The notes below the pieces were generated by a model, which ran no database searches, was not told where the DNA came from, and worked only from the letters and a program-made list of their open reading frames with translations. From an uncultured Bacteroidales bacterium (GTDB lineage Bacteria > Bacteroidota > Bacteroidia > Bacteroidales > UBA932), in NCBI GenBank assembly GCA_902488725.1, contig CABTXO010000020.1:1-11726 (forward strand): 11,726 nt of DNA. The letters run 5' to 3'. Below, one piece after another: positions 8,301 to 11,726 of the stretch. Positions within the stretch are counted from its first letter, which is position 1, and each line of letters begins with the position of its first letter. The position numbers and the translations under genes are program-made.

Positions 8301-8885
8301 GCGGACCGTTTCGACGACGTTTCGGGCGAGGTGCTGAAGCAGATCGACTTGCTGGCTGACACGGCGAACGAGTTCTCGACCTTCGCACGGCTCTACACCG
8401 AAGAGACGGTGCCGATCGACCTGGACCGGATGCTGAAGGAAGAGATCGACCTGTTCGACAGCCGGGAGAACATCACGTTCTCGTACATGGGGCTGGACGG
8501 GGCGATGATCAAGGGGCCGAAGCCGCAGCTGACGCGGGTGTTCGCGAACCTGCTGGGGAATGCGGTGCAGGCGATCGAGAATGCGCAGGCGGAGGCGCGG
8601 GAGCACGGGCTGGAGGTGGACCGCGGCCGGGTGATCGTGTCGCTTCGGCTTTCGGGCAAGGAGGGGAACTACGACATCGTGTTCGAGGACAACGGTCCGG
8701 GGGTGAGCGACGACAACCGCCCCAAGCTCTTCACCCCGAACTTCACCACCAAGAGCAACGGCACGGGCCTCGGCCTGGCGATCTGCCGGAATATTCTCGA
8801 AAAGTGCAACGGCGAGATCCAGTACTCCCGCTCCTTCACCCTCCAAGGCGCCTGCTTCACCATCCGCTACCCCCGCATGAACTAG
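5331..8885 (+). CDS. Large multi-span sensor histidine kinase, NtrY-like core
   Basis: Predicted membrane sensor kinase of 1184 residues, far longer than typical histidine kinases. Hydrophobic segments lie near residues 10-31, 218-236, 243-263, 286-306, 322-345, 367-388, 408-428, 659-681, 701-723 and 865-887. Basic loops (SNKRTLGR, ARRDIYRHVLRGDR, FPALKKRFGFR, ARRRTRTKEK) all fall on the cytoplasmic side of that model, leaving extracytoplasmic regions at about 32-217, 429-658 and 724-864. The last reads like a Cache-type sensor (DITLYTPNGKVF, then SYFLYAPVF). A HAMP linker follows (about 888-940, ERDDEISRLVRAYNLM). HisKA has phospho-acceptor His963 in HEIKNPLTPIKLQ. The ATPase has the N box NLLGNAVQAI, the G1 box DNGPGVSD and the G2 box NGTGLGLAI, all intact. 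There is no PAS domain between HAMP and HisKA and no receiver domain. No response regulator is next to it, so the partner is unknown. The ATG at 5331 overlaps the rlmH stop; a GTG at 5328 is less likely. Confidence 0.9.
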   Translation: MKHRFGILDYIVWGFLAVTLVLLAFSMTVSILPSSAEREARKTERILTRKMDVLEKYIHASLTADKNAWTGQYDLPEDMVIYRYIDDSLQCWSNQFFVLNDDIGTRGVFQRLSNLRNTIVSPLAEVTPDVSYVNYGPKWYLVKSEVLGARKVIAGLEVINSMDERTLNGVNPGLRLRKGYSIYPLSSSGGAAVSLDGKPVFKVINDVISGQSLVAHSTLVWLALVFFVMGALLHLSNKRTLGRLLQVIAGISAVMVAAYFWGANIKDDSKLFSPSIYADGELFNSLGAVLIASILIATGIFCLFLARRDIYRHVLRGDRNSKLGLLIAALVVLILGVFGYIHLIFSSILLNSSISVELYNLNDLNGYSLIVYVIVFSLLLSLPLLASMLFPALKKRFGFRLSLPAPLGRALFSILCACYLVLSAAYLGFHKEQDRVNVWANRLSMDRDISLELQLRSLEEPISTDPVIAALSAQENSNNLILNRVAGNYMYQISQDYDIGVEIFPSSASQREMAYFSNRIANGTAIAANSRFLYTRNATGHTLYTGIFLYYSADTGVSRMLLSVSPKSNREDRGYASILGITDPGQVLIPARYSYARYVSHALSSYKGNYPYPTTMDETRKAEMLAVPSGVLRTGGYTHFVNGVSDSDLVLISRPKVEIFNYVVAVLFLALTLYFCLIAMSLARRRTRTKEKNYYKSRINAAMLGAQILTLITLATVSVVFVYKRNSANLRSSMSNKINSLQTLIEARCRFAQSYNDLNTQEASVILEDISNTMKSDITLYTPNGKVFRSTMPEVFDKMLLGTRINQEAYENIVYRDRRYCINREDTGVSRSYFLYAPVFNGQDKMIAFLSSPYTDESFDFKTEAVLHSATIIVVFLILLLLSRFATGAVVNKMFQPLSEMGRKMNAADINNLEYIVYERDDEISRLVRAYNLMVHDLYNSTRQLAQAERDKAWATMARQVAHEIKNPLTPIKLQIQRLIRMKKNGNPAWADRFDDVSGEVLKQIDLLADTANEFSTFARLYTEETVPIDLDRMLKEEIDLFDSRENITFSYMGLDGAMIKGPKPQLTRVFANLLGNAVQAIENAQAEAREHGLEVDRGRVIVSLRLSGKEGNYDIVFEDNGPGVSDDNRPKLFTPNFTTKSNGTGLGLAICRNILEKCNGEIQYSRSFTLQGACFTIRYPRMN

Positions 8886-8914
8886 CCCCCGGGCCGGGCG
8901 GCGGAGGACCGGGC

Positions 8915-8950
8915 ACGCAGAAAGCCAGACGGGGATCTGGCTTTCTGCGT
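8915..8950 (-). terminator. Perfect 15-bp hairpin, likely terminator of tRNA-Arg and possibly of the kinase operon
   Basis: The arms 8915-8929 and 8936-8950 are perfectly complementary over 15 bases, with a six-base loop (8930-8935). The hairpin lies between two converging units, the kinase ending at 8885 and the tRNA whose 3' end is at 8950, so it could stop both. The arms carry an AGAAAGCC / GGCTTTCT core, giving an A-rich 5' and T-rich 3' side, but no T-run follows the stem on either strand. It may therefore be a weak terminator or an RNA-processing stem. Its outermost base pair includes the tRNA discriminator base. Confidence 0.6.
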
Positions 8951-9021
8951 AGTCCCTACAGGAATCGAACCTGTATTTAAGGTTTAGGAAACCTCCGTTC
9001 TATCCGTTGAACTAAGGGACC
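8950..9021 (-). tRNA. tRNA-Arg (anticodon CCT)
   Basis: Read on the minus strand, 72 bases fold as a full cloverleaf. The acceptor is GGTCCCT with AGGGACT (first pair G-T) and the discriminator is A. The D stem is GTTC/GAAC with an eight-base loop. The anticodon stem is GAGGT/ACCTT with loop TTCCTAA, giving anticodon CCT, which decodes AGG. The variable region has four bases, and the T arm is ACAGG-TTCGATT-CCTGT. CCA is not encoded and must be added enzymatically. No promoter of the Bacteroidota type is visible in the 81 GC-rich bases between it and the rpmF terminator. Confidence 0.95.
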
Positions 9022-9102
9022 GGTAATTCGGCGCGTGACATCCGGCTGACGGCCGGAACCGGGGAACCGGTGCGCGGGGTCGGGACGAAACCCGGGAACC
9101 GC

Positions 9103-9131
9103 AAAAAAAAGAGCGTTATTCGGCGCTCTTT
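9103..9131 (-). terminator. Intrinsic terminator overlapping the 3' end of rpmF
   Basis: On the minus strand an 8-bp stem (9131-9124 with 9115-9108) encloses an eight-base loop and runs straight into a run of eight T residues (9110-9103), the classic factor-independent terminator. The 5' arm lies within the last codons of rpmF and the loop contains its TAA stop (9118-9116). It should end the DUF177-rpmF transcript. Confidence 0.85.
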
Positions 9132-9298
9132 ACAATGATCTGACGACCTCTGTAGTAGCCGCATTCGGGGCAGATGTGGTGATACATCACCGTCGCCCCG
9201 CAGTTCGGGCATGTCGCGAGCGTGGGAACCGGCGCAAAATCGTGGGTTCTTCTCTTGTCTCTTCTCTGTTTGGAGACCCTGTGTTTCGGATGTGCCAT
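9116..9298 (-). CDS. rpmF: 50S ribosomal protein bL32
   Basis: Structural protein of the large ribosomal subunit, 60 residues, a normal length. The N-terminus MAHPKHRVSKQRRDKRRTH is the conserved basic rRNA-binding segment. A zinc ribbon follows, with CPNC at residues 30-33 and CPEC at 43-46. It is therefore the zinc-binding, four-cysteine form rather than the cysteine-free paralogue some bacteria use under zinc limitation. It starts 19 bases after the DUF177 stop, reproducing the widespread yceD-rpmF pairing. The fatty-acid genes plsX/fabH that follow this pair in many other phyla are absent here: a strong terminator overlaps the end of the gene and a tRNA comes next. Confidence 0.97.
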   Translation of the reverse strand: MAHPKHRVSKQRRDKRRTHDFAPVPTLATCPNCGATVMYHHICPECGYYRGRQIIVKSAE

Positions 9299-9317
9299 AG
9301 TTGTCTATACTTTTAAT

Positions 9318-9854
9318 CTATTCTTGCTTGTTGTCCATCAATTTCCGCAGCGAAGCGAACGGCATCTCCGTCCCGTCCGCCGCAGGCTCCCCCGCAACCT
9401 CGGAATTCAGAAACCGCAACGCCGCCGGATTGCACCCGTCCGCCGCATGCACGCGGTGCGTCGGAAGCGACAGGCAGGCATAGTCATACACGATCTGACT
9501 GAGGTCCAGCACCCCGTCCGCGTCGTTCAGGCAGACGATCTCGCGCTCCCCTTCCATCTCGCCGGAAGCCTCCGCCGCCTCGCCGCCGAACTTGACGCTC
9601 AGCCGGAAGCCCGTAGAGACCGGCAGTACCAGATCATCGAAACAGCGGTCGCACGGCACCGTCATGGTCCCCTCCATCTCGCAGTCGACCCCGGTCCAGC
9701 GCCCCGATTTTTCAACCGCGACCCCGACCGTCAGATCGGCATCCAGAATCTCTGAATTCTCAAATTGCGCAAAGAACTCCTTCCCGGCGTGCCGGCGGAA
9801 TTCCGTCCGCCCTTGCGCCAATCCATCCATCGGAACTGTAAAATCTTCCTTCAT
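9318..9854 (-). CDS. DUF177 / YceD family protein
   Basis: Member of the YceD/DUF177 family, implicated in large-subunit rRNA accumulation; the biochemical role is unresolved. With the ATG at 9854 it has 178 residues, a normal size. Family marks are the metal-binding-like PCDRC in the centre, the acidic DLSQIVYDYACLSLP segment, and a short conserved tail (VHAADGCNP) before a variable C-terminus. The frame stays open to a TTG at 9875, but that codon would fall almost at the predicted transcription start. The ATG gives a leader of about 20 bases and begins the family-like sequence MKEDFTVP. The gene sits directly upstream of rpmF, the classic neighbour, which supports a role tied to ribosome assembly. 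Six cysteines are present, two in the CxxC pair. Confidence 0.88.
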   Translation of the reverse strand: MKEDFTVPMDGLAQGRTEFRRHAGKEFFAQFENSEILDADLTVGVAVEKSGRWTGVDCEMEGTMTVPCDRCFDDLVLPVSTGFRLSVKFGGEAAEASGEMEGEREIVCLNDADGVLDLSQIVYDYACLSLPTHRVHAADGCNPAALRFLNSEVAGEPAADGTEMPFASLRKLMDNKQE

Positions 9855-9882
9855 CGGTCCTGCAAACAGATTCAAGGGGATG

Positions 9883-9913
9883 CAAAGGTATAAAAAAAAA
9901 TTCTGAATAAAAA
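9883..9913 (-). promoter_or_regulatory. Promoter of the DUF177-rpmF operon
   Basis: On the minus strand TACCTTTG (9890-9883) is an exact match to the Bacteroides -7 box TAnnTTTG. With a 19-base spacer the -33 position (9913-9910) reads TTTT, one mismatch from TTTG, inside an A/T-rich stretch unlike the surrounding GC-rich DNA. Transcription would begin near 9877, about 20 bases before the DUF177 ATG at 9854. It lies within the 79-base gap after typA, so this operon need not depend on typA read-through. Confidence 0.65.
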
Positions 9914-9919
9914 TCTTTT

Positions 9920-9941
9920 ACGAATATGATTGACTATTCGT
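9920..9941 (-). terminator. Small hairpin around the typA stop codon, possible weak terminator
   Basis: The arms 9920-9926 and 9935-9941 are perfectly complementary over 7 bp with an eight-base loop. On the minus strand the stem spans the typA stop (9936-9934). It is followed by AAAAG and then T-rich sequence rather than an immediate T-run. The stem is A/T-rich and weak. It may attenuate typA transcripts or protect their 3' end. Confidence 0.35.
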
Positions 9942-11726
9942 CTTCTCCGCCATTGCCGGCGCGTTTGCGGTCCATCGGGCTCAGCACGATCTTGCGCATG
10001 CGCATGTGGTGCGGCGTCACCTCGACCAGCTCGTCCTCGCGGATATATTCCAGCATCTCTTCGAGCGACATCTTGACGGCCGGCGGCAGGACGATCTTTT
10101 CGTCGGAGCCGGCGGCGCGCACGTTCGTCAGCTTCTTGGTCTTGCAGATGTTGATGTTCAGGTCGCGCTCGCGGGTGTGCTCCCCCACCACCTGCCCGGT
10201 GTAGATTTCCTCGCCCGGATCGACGAAGAACTTCCCGCGGTCCAGCAGTTTGTTCATGGAATATGCAATCGCTTCGCCCGTCTCCAGGGACACGAGCGAG
10301 CCGTTGGTCCGGCTGTCGATCTCCCCCTTGAAGGGCTGGTACTCCTTGTAGCGGTGCGCCATGATGGCCTCGCCCTGAGTGGCGGTGAGCAGGTTGCTCC
10401 GCAGTCCCATCAGGCCGCGCGTCGGGATGTCGAACTCCAGCAGCGTACGGTCCCCGCGGGGTTCCATGTGCAGCAGGGCGCCCTTCCGGCGGGTCGCCAG
10501 TTCGATGGCCGTGCCCACGAAGGCCTCCGGCACCTCGATCGACAAGTCTTCGATCGGCTCGCAGCGCTGCCCGTTGATGGTCTTGTCCAGCACCTTCGGC
10601 TGGCCGACCTGCAGCTCGAAGCCTTCCCGACGCATCTCCTCGATCAGCACCGACAGATGCAGCACGCCGCGCCCGTAGACGATGAACGAGTCCGCGTTCA
10701 CCCCCGGTTTCACCTTGAGGGCCAGGTTCTTCTCCAGTTCCTTCGCCAGGCGCTCCTTGATGTGGCGCGAAGTCACGAACTTGCCGTCCTTCCCGAAGAA
10801 GGGCGAGTTGTTGATGGTGAAGAGCATGCTCATGGTCGGCTCGTCGATGGAGATCGGCGGCAGGCCCTCCGGCTTCTCGTAGTCCGCGATCGTGTCGCCG
10901 ATTTCGAAGCCGTCGATGCCGACCACCGCGCAGATGTCGCCGCAGCGGACACGCTCCACGTTGGCCTTGCCCAGCCCGTCGAAGATCATGAGCTGCTTGA
11001 CCTTGTGTTTCTCGACCACGTCGTAACGCTTGCACAGGCTGACCTGTGTTCCGGACACAAGTTCCCCGCGCGTCACCTTCCCCACGGCGATCCGGCCGAC
11101 GTAGGGGGAATATTCCAACGAAGTGACCTGCATCTGGACCGTGCCTTCCACGACCTTGGGGGCGGGAATCTCGGACAAGATGGCGTCCAGCAGCGGGGTG
11201 ATGTCGCTGGTCGGATTCCGCCAGTCTTCGGACATCCAGCCCTGCTTGGCGCTGCCGAAGATCGTCTTGAAGTCCAGCTGGTCCTCCGTCGCGTTCAGGG
11301 CGCACATCAGGTCGAAGACCTCTTCCTGCACCTCGTCGGGGCGGCAGTTCGGCTTGTCCACCTTGTTGACCACCACGATCGGCTTCTTGCCGAGTTCGAG
11401 GGCTTTCTGGAGAACGAAGCGCGTCTGGGGCATGCAGCCTTCGAATGCGTCCACCAGCAGGAGGACGCCGTCGGCCATGTTCAGCACCCGCTCCACTTCC
11501 CCGCCGAAATCGCTGTGGCCGGGAGTGTCTATGATGTTGATCTTGACTCCGTTGTAGTTGACCGAGACATTCTTGGCGAGGATGGTGATGCCCCGCTCCC
11601 GCTCGATGTCGTTGTTGTCGAGAATCAACTGTCCGAGATTCTCCGGCTGACGCACCAGGTTGGCCTGGTAGATCATCCTGTCCACCATCGTAGTCTTCCC
11701 GTGGTCGACGTGCGCGATCAGCGCGA
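9934..11726 (-). CDS. typA: Translational GTPase TypA/BipA (5' end cut by window)
   Basis: Ribosome-binding GTPase of the EF-G/LepA group, involved in 50S assembly and in growth under cold or stress. The visible part is 596 codons; probably fewer than ten residues are missing at the N-terminus, because the P-loop AHVDHGKTT already appears at visible residues 4-12. Other G motifs are ERERGITI (G2), DTPGH (G3, 66-70), NKVD (G4, 120-123) and GSAK (G5, 157-160). A beta-barrel domain 2 follows (about 195-285), then the BipA-type domain III (SMLFTINNSPFFGKDGKF), domain V (RGLMGLRSNLLTATQGEAIM) and the TypA-specific C-terminal domain ending with MRMRKIVLSPMDRKRAG. The absence of an EF-G domain IV, together with this C-terminal domain, separates it from EF-G and LepA. 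The start and promoter lie outside the window. It ends 79 bases before the DUF177 ATG, on the same strand. Confidence 0.96.
   Translation of the reverse strand, partial: ALIAHVDHGKTTMVDRMIYQANLVRQPENLGQLILDNNDIERERGITILAKNVSVNYNGVKINIIDTPGHSDFGGEVERVLNMADGVLLLVDAFEGCMPQTRFVLQKALELGKKPIVVVNKVDKPNCRPDEVQEEVFDLMCALNATEDQLDFKTIFGSAKQGWMSEDWRNPTSDITPLLDAILSEIPAPKVVEGTVQMQVTSLEYSPYVGRIAVGKVTRGELVSGTQVSLCKRYDVVEKHKVKQLMIFDGLGKANVERVRCGDICAVVGIDGFEIGDTIADYEKPEGLPPISIDEPTMSMLFTINNSPFFGKDGKFVTSRHIKERLAKELEKNLALKVKPGVNADSFIVYGRGVLHLSVLIEEMRREGFELQVGQPKVLDKTINGQRCEPIEDLSIEVPEAFVGTAIELATRRKGALLHMEPRGDRTLLEFDIPTRGLMGLRSNLLTATQGEAIMAHRYKEYQPFKGEIDSRTNGSLVSLETGEAIAYSMNKLLDRGKFFVDPGEEIYTGQVVGEHTRERDLNINICKTKKLTNVRAAGSDEKIVLPPAVKMSLEEMLEYIREDELVEVTPHHMRMRKIVLSPMDRKRAGNGGEDE

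Noticed and set aside
7419-8846. A 475-codon open frame antisense to the kinase
   Set aside because: The composition is dominated by His, Arg, Val, Leu and Gln from reversed GC-rich codons, with no family resemblance.
9855-9875. TTG start seven codons upstream for the DUF177 protein
   Set aside because: The predicted promoter places the transcript start almost at this codon. The ATG at 9854 gives a normal leader and protein length.
9872-11305. A 477-codon minus-strand frame out of phase with typA
   Set aside because: It overlaps typA, whose frame carries all the GTPase motifs. The alternative product is Arg/Gly/Ala-rich and domainless.
1-11726. Mobile elements, CRISPR arrays, toxin-antitoxin or defence systems
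   Set aside because: I saw no transposase-like sequence, no spaced direct repeats, no attachment-site duplication at the tRNA and no defence domains. The gene content is housekeeping and envelope.

Overview
The window looks like core chromosome of a GC-rich member of the Bacteroidota, probably Bacteroidales. Three things point there: families largely confined to that phylum (DUF4783, and DUF5686 with a carboxypeptidase-regulatory-like N-terminus), Bacteroidota-type promoter boxes (TAnnTTTG) just upstream of some genes, and no clear Shine-Dalgarno sequences. G+C is roughly 60% by eye, which suits Alistipes-like or uncultured Bacteroidales lineages, but I cannot name a genus. I see no insertion sequence, prophage, CRISPR array or other sign of recent transfer.

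Layout. (1) Positions 50-4806, minus strand: a tight envelope cluster read in the order DUF4783 secreted protein, DUF5686 outer-membrane barrel protein, lnt (apolipoprotein N-acyltransferase), with gaps of 25 and 46 bases. (2) Positions 4858-8885, plus strand: rlmH (23S rRNA pseudouridine methyltransferase) followed, with a one-base TGATG overlap, by a very large sensor histidine kinase of about 1184 residues. I predict ten membrane spans and three extracytoplasmic regions for it. The two transcription units diverge from only 51 bases. (3) Positions 8915-9021, minus strand: tRNA-Arg(CCT), with a perfect 15-bp hairpin directly at its 3' end, in the convergent gap after the kinase. (4) Positions 9103-9890, minus strand: a promoter, a DUF177/YceD-family protein, rpmF (bL32) and an intrinsic terminator that overlaps the end of rpmF. 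(5) Positions 9934-11726, minus strand: typA/bipA, a ribosome-binding translational GTPase, cut by the window edge a few codons after its start.

Two themes run through the window. One is ribosome biogenesis and translation (RlmH, YceD, bL32, TypA, tRNA-Arg). The other is the cell envelope (DUF4783, DUF5686, Lnt, and a kinase that appears to sense the periplasm). The most interesting object is the orphan kinase translationally coupled to rlmH and divergent from the envelope cluster. An envelope-sensing role is an inference from topology and context only. Sequence-level oddities are an excess of the word GAATAT/ATATTC, abrupt switches of third-codon-position G versus C inside two genes, and stop codons placed inside 3' hairpins.
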